NCBI GenBank assembly: GCA_963693085.1
Contig: OY856411.1
Coordinates: 63,534,001-63,598,000, forward strand
Reading direction: 5' to 3'
Origin: Alisma plantago-aquatica
Taxonomy: Eukaryota; Streptophyta; Magnoliopsida; Alismatales; Alismataceae
Length of the DNA stretch: 64,000 nt
In this document: piece after piece, positions 23,967 to 37,236 of the stretch
How the letters are laid out: each line of letters starts with the position of its first letter
Numbering within the stretch: the first letter of the stretch is position 1
The notes under the pieces: generated by a model
The model's database searches: none
What the model saw: the letters and a program-made list of their open reading frames with translations, nothing else
Told to the model about the DNA's origin: nothing
Made by a program: the position numbers and the translations under genes

Positions 23967-25200
23967 TGTTGGATCTAAGGCTCTAGAGGGGGGTGAATAG
24001 AGCTTCAAAATTCTCACAAGAATAGTTAGACCTTCGAATTATATCAATTGAAACCAAATGCTCAAGAAAAATTTGAAGCTGTATCTAAGCAAGCATATAA
24101 AGGATGAGAGAGATTGATCCATACACTTGGACAAGGTGGTTAGAGTGATTCCAATCTCCAAACTAGGAGACTGCCAATCCACCACCTAGAGAGGTCAACC
24201 TCTAAGACATTGCAACCTATGTATACTTATATTCCATCATAAGAGATATAAGGAGACCACAATACATTCAAGGACTTATCTATGGAAGATAAGAGTCTTT
24301 CACCTACACAAGGACTTGCCCACTTGATTAAGATGTCTTCAACCTTCACCAAGGACTTACCCATAGTTGCATCAAGTCTTTAGCCTTGAAGGAATTACAC
24401 ACTCTTCTTGAATCTTCAGCCTTGTCCTTCTCCTTCACCTGGAAAAGATCTTCATACCTTCTTCAACCTTGAAGAAGAAGAACAAATCCTCCTTCACTCG
24501 GAGAAGATCACTTCAACCTTGGCTCTTTGAGAAAGGGGATTGGGAAGATGGAAGGAATGAGAGATTTATAAGATAACATGGAGGTAGCTCTCTTACAACA
24601 TGCCTAGCTCACTTATAACCACAAAATGCTTTGTAAATGAGAGAGAGAAAGGAGCTCAAAGGGTTGCAACATATTCAACTATAGCAAGGACCAAGGATAG
24701 CATGAATGAGCAACCTTGGTATGAACTCCAAGAGGTCCCATTTATATTTGAGGGTGTTCCTTTGAGTGGGGGATCACTTAAGAACAAAAAATAGCCTTTT
24801 TACAACTTACAACAGATCTATTTTCATTTCCAACAACTTTCCAATGGTTGGAATCACTTTTTCTACATTTTCCGTACAGTACATTCATATGAGTTTCAAT
24901 AAAGGTAACTCAATTGATCAACTAATCGACAAAGACAATTTTCAAACTATCGATCGAGTTTGTCCAGGGAAACTCAATCGATGAGCCAAAATAAGTTCTG
25001 GTTAGTGAGTCAGTCAGTTAAGTTTTGTGAGTGTACAACTTGACCGATTGATCTATTTCTAAAAATCCATCACTAGTCGGTCGAGTTCCAAACTCGATCA
25101 ACATAGTCATTGTGACAAAGTTTTCAAAATGATTTATGAGTGACCAAATGTTGGAATTAAGTGTCCCTAACTTTTTCTCATCTTAGTTACAAGTCATATC
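23967..25200 (-). repeat. 3' LTR of element B, first piece
   Basis: Starts TGTTGGATCTAAGG and matches the 5' LTR at 50793-52020. It stops at 25200 where element A begins. The last five bases, ATATC, are the target duplication of A. Confidence 0.9.
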
Positions 25201-25519
25201 TATTGACTTGAGAGTTATACATTGTCCATATTTTGATAATGATTTAACCATTCCATTCCATGTATCTAATATGTTTGTTCAAGATTGATTTCAGGGTTTA
25301 GGTACATGAAAAGGATCAAATTTCACAAGCCCTAGCTTGTCCAAGTTCAAGTCAAAAGCAATGCAAGTGTGCGTTTTGGGAAATCACTCCAAATCACCTT
25401 AGATTAATTTAGTAATCACTTGTATTGATGATATGACTTATAACTAAGATGAAAAAATCATGGATACTTAATTCCAATGTTTGTTTACTCAAAAGTTAAA
25501 TTAAAAAATTTGTCACAGG

Positions 25520-25745
25520 TTGTTTATCGGTCGGGTTGGAAACTCGATCGAACCAGTGATGGATTTTATAAAATGACCAATCGGTCGAGTTGCACACTCA
25601 TAGAACTCAACTGATTGATCAACTAAGAAAAACTGATTTTTACTCATCGGTCGAGTTTTCTAGAAAGCTCGATCGATAGTTTGAGAATTGGCTTTATCAT
25701 TTAGTGGATTGGTCAAGTTATCTTTATTGAAACTCGACCGAATGT
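25520..25745. repeat. Inverted TCGGTCGAGTT / AACTCGACCGA motif pairs in LTR of A
   Basis: Four or five pairs of the motif and its complement, separated by 10-25 bases, could form short hairpins in the transcript. Equivalent fields lie in the other A/B LTRs at 24900-25100, 41510-41715 and 51705-51920. A few isolated copies lie in the untranslated parts near 32040-32120 and 45300-45385. Confidence 0.75.
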
Positions 25746-25878
25746 ATTGTACATAAAACACAGAAAAAGTGATTATAACCATTGGAGAGTTGTTGTGAGC
25801 AAAAATAGATCTGTTACAAGTTGCAAAATGGCTATATTTCATTTTTAAGTGATCCCACACTCAAAGGAACACCCCCAG

Positions 25879-25889
25879 CTATAAATAGG
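25879..25889 (+). promoter_or_regulatory. TATA box in 5' LTR of A
   Basis: CTATAAATAGG, conserved at the equivalent place in the B LTR on the minus strand near 51560-51570. It would give a start site near 25915. Confidence 0.5.
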
Positions 25890-26623
25890 ATCCTTTGGAG
25901 TTCATTCCATATTTGCTCATTCATGCTATTCTAAGTCCTTGCTATAGTTGTGTGTTACAAACCTTTGAGCCCCTTTCTCTCTCTCATTTACAAAGCATTT
26001 CATGAGTATGAGTGAGTTAGGTATGTTGTAAGAGAGCAACCTACATGTGCTTGTAAAGCTCTCATTCCTTCCATCTTCCCTACCCCCTTTCTCAAAGAGA
26101 AAAGGTTGAAGCAAGCTACTTCGAGTGAAGGTGAAGTTGTTGCTGGTCTTCTTCAAGGTTGAAGAAGAGGTGAAGATCTTCTCTAGGTGAAGAAGAAGGG
26201 AAAGGCCAAGATTCAAGAAGAGTGGGTAAATCCTTCAAGGCCAAAGACTTGATCAAAGTATGGGTAAGTCCTTATTGACGACTGAATACATCTTGATCAA
26301 GTGGGTAGTGCTTGTGTAGGTGGAAGACTCTTGTCTTGAGTAGGTAAGTCCTTGGATGTATGGTGGACTCTTTGTATCTCTTATGAAGGAATATAAGTAT
26401 ACACAGATTGCAAAGTCCTAGAGGTTGACCTCTGTAGGTAGTGGATTGACTATCTCCTAGTTTGGAGATTGGAACCACTCTAAACCACCTTGTCCAAGTG
26501 GATCTTTCAATCTCTCTCATCATTGCTTTGCTTTCCTAGATAGGACTTCAAATTGTTCTTAACCATATTTTGTGAGAATTTGAAACTCTATTCACCCCCC
26601 TCTAGAGCCCTAGATCCAAAAAG

Positions 26624-26636
26624 TGGTATCAGAGCC
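26624..26636 (+). other. Primer-binding site of element A
   Basis: TGGTATCAGAGCC, two bases after the LTR; complementary to the 3' end of initiator Met tRNA. Confidence 0.92.
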
Positions 26637-26673
26637 AAGGATCTTCTCCAACAATCTCCCATGAGATGAGAAG

Positions 26674-28420
26674 ATGGGTGAAAACCTACTTGGTTCACTC
26701 AACCTAGAGGGAGGCTTCTCCATGCATCCTCTGGTCTTCGACGATACCAACTTCTTCTATTGGAAGAGGCATATGCATTTTTACATTCAAGGCATGAACT
26801 TTGACATGTGGAAGGTGATAGTTACACCATACAAGGAGCCAACCATAGTTGTGTCAACATGGAATGAAGATGCACTAAAAGAAGCCCAACTCAATGCCAA
26901 AGCCATAAGGATCATGTATGCATCCCTTACCCCAATAGAGTTTGAACACATCTCCTCATGAAAAACAACCTATGAGATTTGGGATAAGTTGTGCATGACC
27001 TATGAGGGGACAAAGCAAGTTAAGGAGACTAAGATCTACATGTTGAACAACCTTCTAGAGAGCTTCAAGATGGGAAAGAAAGAAGGAATTTTTGAGATGT
27101 ACTCTAGCCTCAAAGTCATCATCAATTGCCTAACTACTTTGCAAAAAACTTTGGATAGAGCTGTAATCAACTCTAAGATCTTGAGGACCTTACCAAAGAG
27201 ATGGGAGTCTATGGTGACCTCCACTAAAGAAGTGAGAAGCCTTGGCGACATCCCAACTGAAGTGATCATTGGCAATCTACAAGCTCATGAGCCAAGGTTG
27301 ACAAGCAAGAAGAAGAAGCCAAGCAAGAAAAGAAGGAAGCAGAGAAGATCAAAGATAGTGACTTCAAAGCTTAAGTGGAGGCTGTCATCCTTCAACAACA
27401 ACTTGCTTACCGGACCTCTCCCTCCTCCTCTAGTGAGGATGATGGCCGTAGTGAGTATGAAGCCAACTACCCCAAGAGCAAGCACTTTAAGGGAAATCAA
27501 TCCTCCCCCTCTACTCCTAGATGCTACATATGTGGCCAAAAGGGACACTACAAGAGTGAATGTCCTAAATCAAGAAAGTCACACCACAAGGGCAGATCCA
27601 AGAAGGAGGAAGAGTATAAGAAGGAGGGAAAGTACAAGAGGAACGAAAAGAAGGAGAAATAACACAAGAATGCAACTCATGCAGCTTGGGAAGAATCATC
27701 CTCAAGTGGCTCTAGATCCGAAGAAGATGGAGAGTGCCACCTTACACTCCTGGCCTCTACAAGTGAAGAAATTAGTTAGGTAAGTGAGGTAAGCTTGCAT
27801 AAGTTATCTAAAGAAACTCTTATTGCCATGCTTGTTTCTACCCGTTCTTTTACTAAATCTAAATCTATAAGAAAAAGTTTACAAAAATTATTGATGATTT
27901 GTATGCTAAACTTGACATTCTTGAAAAAAATGAGAAAACTCATATTGAGAGCATTGATAACTTGTAAGGCCAATTTCTTGATATTGAGCTCCAATACAAT
28001 GGAGTTGAGGTAGAAAATGGTGTTTACCTTAAGAACATTGAAACTCCTAAGGAAGATAACCAAAAGTTTCAAAATGAGCTTGAAACTCTTAAAACTGAAA
28101 ATGCTAAATTTAAGCTTATTATTGATGCTCGTAGGGATGAGAAGGATATTTATCTCAAAGAAATTCAAGTGTTTAAATCCAAAAATGCTAGGTTACTTGG
28201 TCAAGTTAATGATTTATCTTCTATAACTATCTCACCCAGTAATGATATTGCTTCTATTTCTCTTGAGAAAGATTCTTATTTGACTAAAGCCCTCTATTTA
28301 GAGGATGAACTTGTTCATGCTAGAGATGATCTTGCTAGTTTTTCTTCTACTATTATATGACTTAATGATGACAATTATAGACTTAGAGCCTCTCTGCAAA
28401 AATTCTTCAAAGGGAAAAAC
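26674..28420 (+). pseudogene. Element A gag, broken
   Basis: Capsid/nucleocapsid precursor. The ATG at 26674 starts a copia gag N-terminus (FDDTNFFYWKRHMHFYI). A stop at 26959 interrupts, and the frame resumes at 26989 with MCMTYEGTKQVKETKI and the UBN2-type capsid phrase SKILRTLPKRWESMV. A frameshift near 27320-27375 leads to a Ser-rich linker and zinc knuckle CYICGQKGHYKSEC at 27522-27563. A Lys/Glu-rich stretch and, from 27780, a Leu/Lys/Glu-rich coiled-coil region in several frames follow to about 28420. A second Cys-rich knuckle-like box, CSHC...CYSTNC, lies near 28590. The long gag with a coiled-coil tail is typical of the SIRE group. Confidence 0.85.
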
Positions 28421-28539
28421 TCCCTAAATGAAATCCTTGACCATTCTACCAAACAAAGTGGTATTAGTAGTTTAGGATTTGTAGGGGGAGAGCCTAAGGG
28501 AAAAAATAAAGTCAAAGTTAAGAAAAAAAGTAAGGAAAC

Positions 28540-31500
28540 CTATTTTTTTCATTGGAGAGTCTTCTGGCACTAAGAACCCTATGATTTGTTCTCATTGCGA
28601 ATGTGATGATTGTTATTCTACTAATTGTCCTTACAAACCCAAGGAGACCAACCCAAAGATGAAATGTGTCCCCAAGCTACCTCCAGATCCCAAAGTTTGA
28701 GTCGAGACCCAACACTCTCCTTTCTTGTAGAAGAAAGGTAGATGGATTGTTAATAGTGGCCGCACTAAGCACATGGCATGTGATATAAGCCATTTCAACA
28801 ACCACTAAAAAGAAAGGAGGTTCAGTTACCTTTGGGGACAACAAGAAAAATAAGGTGAAAGATGAGGGTGATGTAGGTGAATCCTTGTGTCTCAAGAATG
28901 TTCTCTATGTGGATGGCCTACATCACAATTTAATACATGTAAGTCAATTATGTGATAATGGTTACCTTGTGCTATTTAGTTCTCTTGAACTTGGTTCTAG
29001 ATTCCCTCACCTATCAAGTTATATATAAGGGAACTAGAAGAGGTAATTTTTATGTATTTGTGCTTGACTATATTAAGCCTATTGTTGGTAGATGCCTAGT
29101 AGTTAACTCGAATGATATTTCTGTTTGGAATCATCAGCTTGGTCATGTAAATATGCATCAATTGAAGAAGTTGAGAAAAAAGGATTTGGTCAAAGGACTT
29201 CCCAAATTGAATTTTAAATAGGATGAGGAATGCCAACCTTGTACCCAAGGAAAGAAAATCAAGTCCTCATTCAAATCTGAAGGAGTCCTTAGTACCAAGA
29301 AATCTCTTAAACTTCTCCACATTGATCTTTTGAACCTATGAGAACTCAATCGATTCGTTGTTCCAAGTATTTCCTTGTTATTATTGATGATTTCTCTAAA
29401 TATACTTGGACCTTCTTTCTCATTTCCAAAAGTGATACACTTGATGTTTTCTCTAGTTTTTGTAAATGAGTTGAGAATGAAGTTTCTTGTCGGATTGTTT
29501 CCATCCGTAGTGATCATGGGGGAGAATTTGAAAATGAACTTTTTGAACGTTTTTGTGAAGAATCTGGGTATGAACAAAACTTCTCTTCACCTCAAACACC
29601 TCAACAAAATGGGGTCGTAGGGAGGAAGAATAGGTCACTACAGGATATGGCTAGGACCATGCTTTTAGAGTATGACACTCCAAAGAAGTTTTGGGCCGAA
29701 GCCGTTAGTACCTCATGTTTTATGCAAAATTAGGGTTTTACACATCATTTTTTGAAGAAACCCCCCTATGAGATTATTGTGTGGTAGGAAGCCTTCTATA
29801 AAGTATTTTCATATTTTTAGATGTACTTGTTTTGTTTTGAATACAAAAGATTCTCTGGATAAGTTTGATATGAAATCTTACAAGGCTTTCTTTCTTGGCT
29901 ATGGCACTACTAACAAGGCTTATAGAGTATGTAATGTTGATCTTGCTAAAGTAGAAGAATCCATTAATGTTAAGTTTATTGAGACTAACCCCTCTATTCC
30001 CAAATATATTATTCCTAATAATGATGTTACAGGTGAGGTAATTCCTATTCCAAAAGAACTCAACATCACCGAAAAGGGAAAAGAGGTGGTCATTCAAGAA
30101 GAAGAGAAAGATGCAGAGAAGAAGGATCCAAATCCCCATTTTGCAAAGAATTGTCCAAAAGAGATGATATTAGGTGACCCATTTGAAAGTGAAAACGTGG
30201 GATGCCTTCAACAAATAACAAGCTAACAACGCCTTCATCTCACAACCCGAGCTAAAGAACATCAAAAAAGCTCTTGGGATGATGAATGGATCCTAGACAT
30301 GCAAGAAGAGTTGGAGCAATTTGAAAACAACAAAGTATGGACCCTAGTTCCAAGACCAAGTGATAGAAAGATCATTGACACCAAGTGGGTCTACCGCAAC
30401 AAGCTAGATGAAAGTGGCAAGGTGGTAAGGAACAAAGCTAGGTTAGTGGCTCAAGGCTACAATCAGTAGGAAGGTATAAATTTTCATGAAACATATGTAC
30501 CTATAGCTAGACTTGAGTCCATTTGTATGTTGTTTACTTTTGCTAGTTATTTCTTTATAAAATGGATGTTAAAAGTGTGATTTTGAATGGTACAATTAAG
30601 GAGGAAGTGTATGATGCACAACCCACAAGCTTTGAGCATGATAGTTTACCTAACCATGTTTATTTGTAGCAAATAGCTCTCTATAGACTCAAACAAGCAC
30701 CTCGAGCTTGGTATGAGAAATTAAAAAACTTTTTATTAGATCATGGGTATATCATGGGTAAAGTAGATTCTATCTTATTTCTCAAACACACTTCTAACAA
30801 TGTTCTTATCATTGAAATATATGTTGATGATATCATTTTTGGCAGAACTAATCTTGACCTTTGCAAAGAGTTTAAGTGATCATATGCAGAATGAGTTTGA
30901 GATGAGCATGATGGGTGAGCTTACTTTCTTCCTCAGCTTTCAAATCAAGAAAACTGAAGATGGGGACTTCATCAACCCAGGAAAGTACACAAGTGAGCTA
31001 CTTAAGTGCTTTGGGATGGAGAACACCAAGCCGATGGACACACCCATGTCAAACACCACCAAACGTGATATAGATGAAGGTGAGAAGGTAGGTGAGAAGC
31101 TCTATAGAGGTATGATTGGAAGTTTACTTTATTTAACTGCCTCTAGACTTGATATAATGTTTAGTGTTGGCTTGTGTGCTCACTTTCAATCAAATCCCAA
31201 GAAATCACATCTTATAGCTGTTGAGAGGATTTGAAGATACTTAACCAAAACTCCAAATTCTGGACTATGGTATCCCAAGTCAAGGAAATTTACTCTTATG
31301 ACTTATAGTGATGCGGATGACGTAGGTTGCTTGATTGATAGAAAGTGCACAAATGGCACTTGCTTTCTCCTAGGACTATGGTCGGTGTCTTAGTTCTCTA
31401 AGAAATAGAGCACAGTGGCATTATCAACTAGTGAGGCTAAATACATTGCAACCGGGAGTTGTTGTGCCCAGTTCCTATGGATGAAGCAAATGGTCAAAGA

Positions 31501-31735
31501 CTTTAACATTCATTTTAATGCTTCTCCTATCTATTGTGATAATACTAGTGCAATTAGTTTGTCTTACAATCCTATATTGTTTAGTAAGGCCAACCATATA
31601 GAGGTTCTTCATCATTTTCTTCATGACCACATTGCCAAAAAGGATATCTATGTCACACATGTGGACACGAAAAATCAGTTGGCAGACATTTTTACTAAAC
31701 CTTTAGCTAGAGAGAAATTTAACTTGATTAGATAA
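28540..31735 (+). pseudogene. Element A pol: protease, integrase, RT, RNase H; broken
   Basis: Order is that of Ty1/copia. Protease (28743-28805): WIVNSGRTKHM at the active site, where Asp of DSG has become Asn. Integrase zinc finger: WNHQLGHVNMHQL near 29125, then CQPC near 29235. Integrase core: HID near 29313, then RSDHGGEF near 29505; the third acidic residue is Gly (NGVVGRKNR, 29620-29622). Integrase C-terminal part: 29768-30226. RT from about 30280: DTKWVYRNK, ARLVAQGY, MDVKSVILNG, and catalytic YVDD at 30820-30831, followed by a frameshift. ORF 30800-31234 carries SMMGELTFFLSFQIK. RNase H: 31415-31735 with LSTSEAKYIA and YCDNTSAISL, ending in FTKPLAREKF. It is inactive as it stands. 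Confidence 0.9.
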
Positions 31736-32318
31736 AAAAAATATTTGCTTTGGATGAATATAATATGCCTTCTAGCTAGTTTTCATCTATCCTATATGCT
31801 TTACTTATGTCTTGATCACCCTTGCTTGCTAATATGCTAAAATCAATTTTTCATGGTCTTTTTGCCTTGTTTTTTGCTTATTTTCGGGTATTTTATGCAA
31901 ACGCTTGTTCTATCACAAAATAGTACCCAATGATGAGTGATATGTTCGTAAGTATTCCTAAAATATAAAATGGACTTGAAAAATAAATTTAATTAGCACT
32001 CTAATGTCTAGAAATTGAAATTTCTAAAGTTGGTTCAGGTTGACCATCAGTCGAGTTGCCAACTCCTCTGATCAGTGGCCGAGGGTTTTTTTTAAAGAGC
32101 CACTCAATCGAGTTTCCCAGTCACAGAACTATACTAATGGCTAGACGGGAGCAAATGTAATTTCATTTCGGTTGACTTTTCTCCCTCTCAACTAAAGACA
32201 AATCGACCAATCCAACCTCCATCTCCCTAAAGCTCTCAAACCTAGCCTCGACCTTCCTCTTCCTAGCCCTAGTTAGCCCTATATTGACCTCCCTTGAGAT
32301 CTTTCCCATCAACCCTAG
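31736..32318 (+). other. Spacer between pol and third ORF of element A
   Basis: Non-coding, AT-rich. Two or three copies of the LTR CGAGTT motif occur near 32040-32120. It is homologous to 45115-45680 in element B. Confidence 0.6.
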
Positions 32319-33467
32319 GTGTGTGGATGGTTTGTGTGGTGTTTCCATCGTTTTTGTTTTCTTAATCCTTCTCATTTCGTCTCCATGGTGTCAAATAGGA
32401 GAAAGAAAGCCGCCCCATCCGGAGCACCATCCTCCTCCTCCAACTCGCACTTTATACCCTTTGATGACACCTTCTTTGTCTCCAATGGTGCTCTAAATAG
32501 GTACAAAGAGCTCCTTTCTAGAAACCCCTATCCTTTTCATGACCTTTTTGAGCCAAGCCTGCATAAACAAAAGATTATCGTTCAAGTAGCCAAGTTGTTG
32601 TATGACCACCACCTCTCTACCTTGAGTGTTAAACGCACGTGCTACCACAATTCCATCACAAGAACCAAAGCCGTTCATGAATTCTTTGCTAATTTGTAAT
32701 GTTTTTTTGACACTCTCATACCCCCGCCTAATGCTCAAGTAGTCCTTACTTCCATGATAATCGTGAAGAAATTCCACATCTATGAGGATACCTTGAATAT
32801 CTTTTTCTCTGGTACTGAGGTGACTGACACTTGGAGGAAGGATTACCCTGAATATTTTAACCTTGTTGACCCTGAGGCCTTCTACAAGGAATATGATCTC
32901 ACTCTTCCTAATATTCATAAATTCTTCAAGAAGCCTCAGTTTGCCTATAGAAAGAAGTGTACCCTTCCCTACTCAACCTTAGACCTTAAAAATCACATAC
33001 TCGCCCTAGTTGTCAACTACAATATTCATCCAAAGAAAAACCAGACTAAAATTACAGAGAAAAGTGTGATGATTATGTTCTATATCTTGAAGAACATCAG
33101 AGTCAAGTGGGAAAGATATGTCCTCCACCATATGACCTGCTCTGATTATGGTAAGAACACCCATGGATCCCACCACCCTACCCATCCCTAATTTGTGGTC
33201 TTTTTCAGACTGCCACTGGCAAATATCTTTTACCATGACCTTCATTACAAAACTACCTAGAAAGGAGTTTGCATTAGTGAGACTACACTTCAAAAGATTG
33301 TTCCTACCCCTTCCTCTACCACACTTGGAGCCTCCATCTCCACCCAAGAACCTCCACCACCCCAGCCATCCCAACATGCCCACGCCTCTTTCCATGTATC
33401 AAATGAAACCCTCATGGGTTACATGATGCATCTACATGCATATAACCTTCAGGTTCCAAAGCATATG

Positions 33468-35110
33468 TGATGTGCACAAATCATATCACCTTTTGGATCA
33501 TGTTTGGTTGCATATCCATGTTGTTTTGACTCAATTCTCACTCTCATTCATGCTAGATTCAATTTTTTGCTATTCTTACTTGTCTCATGGTTTGTATTGT
33601 AGGTATTACATATTGCAATGAAATTATGAGTAATATATCATATTATCTCTTATTGGATCACTCTTCAAGTATCTACATGTTTTGGGGTTCACAATTGCGC
33701 AAATACCACTTTTTACGGCATGTAAATCGGACCTACACACTGAACGTTATGAGCAAAATACACAACAGCCCAGAACAGCGAGGTGCACGCCGTACACCAA
33801 AAGTGCACGCCGTGCACCTGGGAATTTCAGGCAGATAAAAGTTTCTGGAAAGTTGCACGACGTGCACCTGGGAGCCAGACGTTTCTGGAAAGTTGCACGA
33901 CGTGCATTTCCAAAGTGCACGCCGTGCACAGTGTATTCTGGAGCAAACTGAAAGTTTCTGAAAAGTTGTACGATGTGCATTTCCAAAGTGCACGTCGTGC
34001 ACCCGACAGTTTCAGCATTTTGTAAAATACGAGTTTTTGTTTAAAACGAAGTGGGAACTTAATGGGCGGTTAGGCCCGGTCATTTATGAACGTTCCCTCA
34101 TCCCAGAGCAAAGGAGGAGCGGAGGAGGATGATTTGGAGGAGAAAAAGGGTGGTTTCTTGGGAAAGGAGTCCATTTCTTCTTCTCTTCTTCTCCATTGTC
34201 TTCTCCAAGGTGCAGCCAAGCTTCCCCAACTTCGTGCAATTTCTCAGGAGAGGAGCCAGTCCGTTTTGGAGTAGCTTTGGGAGTAGAATTTCGTTCCCAA
34301 GACAGAATTCTACTTCTCTTGGGTTACACTTTCAATTCTCCTAGCTTTTCCTTCTATAAACCATGTTAAACTCTGAAAATTCTATAGCATTTCTGCAATA
34401 CATGATCATGGACGAGTAGAATCCAAATCTTGGACATGGGAGAGTAACTTCCATGTCATAGCTTGTATGAACATATGAATTTCGTACTAAATGTTAGTTT
34501 CTTGCATGTTCCAAGAGTTGTTTCAGATCTGAAATGCTTGTTTGTGTGATTGGCCATCATACTTGCATGTTTTATGTTTTCTTTCATAATATGAGAAGAT
34601 ATGTTTGAGAGTATGGAGTTACTCTTTTGGCAACTTGTCCTTGACCGCGAGGGTGGCTGGGATTATGTTGAGGAGCAAGGTTTGTGATTTGAAATGAAAT
34701 ACATACACGAGAGTGATGTATGGAGTTAAAATCATCATCACTTCACCGGGAGGTGAGTGATGACTACAAACCTCCTTTGCAAGTTAATTAACATGTTTAA
34801 ATTCGTATTTTAATATAAGCTATGATGTGATAGTGAAATCCCAAGTCTAAGATCCTCTTAAATCTGAATCTTAACCTTAATTAAGTGATAATTTACTATT
34901 TTGTTTTAAATCTGTAATTTAGTTTTTCTAATCCAATCATCTTGTGTACAACGATCTAGATTATTGAAAATCATAACTCTTGCGCCTAACTAACCAACGC
35001 TCCTTGTGTTCGACCTCGACTACAACTACTCTCATATACTTGCGGGAAATAGCTAGTTGAGTAAACTATCCTTTACTTGGATTGAAACTCGTTAGTGTAA
35101 ACAACCAACA
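33468..35110 (+). repeat. 5' LTR of element D
   Basis: 1,643 bases, TGATGTGCAC...AACCAACA. It contains seven GTGCACGCCGTGCAC-type palindromes (33782-34003) and a TATA-like CTATAAAC near 34354. Confidence 0.92.
33782..34003. repeat. Cluster of seven GGTGCACGCCGTGCACC-type palindromes in 5' LTR of D
   Basis: The full motif has 8-base arms, GGTGCACG and CGTGCACC, around one base. Copies or variants start near 33782, 33803, 33853, 33893, 33914, 33966 and 33987. The 3' LTR has four copies (38727-38835). The 111-base length difference between the LTRs is explained by this cluster. Confidence 0.85.
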
Positions 35111-35115
35111 AGTTT

Positions 35116-35134
35116 TTGGCACCGTTGCCGGGGA
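35116..35134 (+). other. Primer-binding site of element D (Athila type)
   Basis: TTGGCACCGTTGCCGGGGA, five bases after the LTR. Athila-lineage elements use this type of site, usually attributed to tRNA-Asp. An identical site serves element E at 58394. Confidence 0.85.
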
Positions 35135-35232
35135 GCATCAGTATTCCTGTTAGAGTAAGAGTTGTTGATAAGTAAATGAGACTAGATCACAACCTTCATA
35201 TCCACCATCATATCCATAAATCATAATTCATC

Positions 35233-37236
35233 ATGATCATCATAATTTGTTGTATCTTCCATGTTTGTTTTTGTATATCACTCACCTTATTTATTTGTAG
35301 GAGGATATGGGGTGTTCATAAAAAGATCCTTGAACCGTGCATATCTCTACATTCAAAATATGAACACATCATTTGCAGCCCTCATGGAGCAAGAAGGAGT
35401 GAAACTCAAACATGTATGGAGGAATCACAAACCACACAACCATCATCCATGTCACCATCATCCAAACGACATTCACCCATGCATCTTTCATCCACATCAC
35501 CATCATTCACACCTAATTCACCACCAACACCCATACCACATTCTTCCAAACCCTCATATCCACCACCTTCATCCATACCACATACACCACCACCACCTAT
35601 GCCACATCCACCTAATCTTCCAGATTCATATGAAGAACTAGTCAAGGAGGATGACCTTCTTCTTAAGGACTACTTTGGTACAACTTCAATGCACATGAGT
35701 GGGCCTATTAATATTTTAGAATTTGAGGCAGAGGAGTTTTCTATCAGCCCATCCATCATACAATTGCTACAGCTGAATGCATTTGGAGGGACACCAATGG
35801 AGGATCCAAACCTCCACATTGCTGAATTTCTGCAGTTGCTAAGCACCATAAAGATATATGGTGTTCCTACTGATGGGATACGCCTAATTATTTTTCCATT
35901 CTCTCTTAAAGATAGAGCCAAGGCATGGCTCTATACTTTACCAAAGAAGTCAATCAACACTTGGGAGGAGCTTCTAAAGGTCTTTTTAGCAAGATATTTT
36001 CCACCTAGTAAAACTTTACAACTGAGGATTCAACTCATCAGTTATTCTCAAAGGGATGGAGAGACCTTGTATGATACATGGGAGAGGTTCAAAGATCTTC
36101 AACATCTTTGTCCACATCATGGTCTAAGCAATTGGCTTCTATTGCAATCTTTCTATAATGGTTTGTGCTACAATACAAGGATGTTTATTGATGTAGCTGC
36201 AAATGAAGCTCTAATGAACAAATCTTATAGAGAAGCCTATGTTATTATTGAAGATATGGCAGAAAATCATTGCCAATAGAGTTCGGCTACAAGCTACCAC
36301 CCATACTTTTCACACACTACTTCCAAAATGCAAGTGGAAGATCACATGGTTGATGCTATAGACTTGATTGCAGCAAGGATAGACACTTTGTCACAAAGGT
36401 TTGAGAATCTAAGCACACAACTAACTCAAACAGCCAACAATATTTGTGATGCATGTGGGTTGCTTGGACACTCATCTTCTACATGTTATGCTTCTTTTAT
36501 TTATTCTCCAATGGGCTACACTCCACCGGGCTTCTACAACAATGTGAACCCGAATTTTATTTAGCCACAACAACCGCAAGTAACTCCTAGATTAGAGTTC
36601 ATGCTTGCAACATTTATTTCAACTCAAATGCAGCAAAATGAGGAGCTCCAACAACAAAGACAATCAATGAAGGGTGCCATTTGCCAACTCTCTTCGAAGG
36701 TGGACGATATTTCCACTCATGCACACATCTTGGAGAAACAAATTACCCAACAAGCTCTTTTTAGCAAAGAAGCATTTCCACCTTTCTTGCCTAGTCCACC
36801 GGAGATTAATCCTACGTATTTTAGGCAAGTGACATTGAAGAATGGAGTTGTTATAGAGGTATATCCTTCAAAGTATGATGATGTTGATACCCATGATGAT
36901 TATGAAGTTGCAACTAAAGGGGAGAAAGCTACAACACATGCTCTACATGTTGATTCTTCAAGCAAGCCACATGTCCTTCCTCCTCACACTCTAGATGACA
37001 CATTTCTTTATAATGAGAAAACTCTTCCCAACTCATATTTTGATGATGCTTCAAAGGGGAATGAAAAGACAAATCATATTGGTATACAAAAGACTATTCT
37101 TGCTACAACTCATAGGTGCTTTCGCTTGCCCCAAATCAAGGACATATTTGCAAGGAGGCATCAATCTTTAGCACAACAATTTCCAGCTGCAAATAAGAGC
37201 ACCGGTCCTCCATGGACTTTGATGTTTCCACCATGA
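35233..37236 (+). CDS. Element D gag (Ty3/Athila capsid protein), three frames-in-line pieces
   Basis: The open frame 35233-36279 (348 aa) has a Ser/Pro-rich N-terminal part, then the Retrotrans_gag domain: DRAKAWLYTLPKKSI, TWEELLKVFLARYFPPSK, RDGETLYDTWERFKDL and LLLQSFYNGL. The real start may be the ATG at 35416 (MEESQTTQ), since the first 60 residues look like leader sequence; an ATG at 35261 in another frame opens a plausible MNTSFAALMEQEG, which hints at a frameshift near 35410. One stop at 36277-36279, then 36328-36564 with a knuckle-like CDACGLLGHSSSTC, another stop (36562), then 36601-37236 with a coiled-coil stretch. The three pieces are in phase, so only two stop codons break the gene. 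The protein would form the particle that packages the element RNA. Confidence 0.8.

Larger units (their letters stand above)
25201..26621 (+). repeat. 5' LTR of element A
   Basis: 1,421 bases, ending CTAGATCCAAAA just before the PBS. It contains a TATA box and several paired TCGGTCGAGTT / AACTCGACCGA motifs between about 25520 and 25745. Confidence 0.9.

Noticed and set aside
33682..34025. Overlapping ORFs on both strands with repeated ARRAP/VHAVH phrases
   Set aside because: Translations of the GTGCACG palindrome cluster in LTR D.
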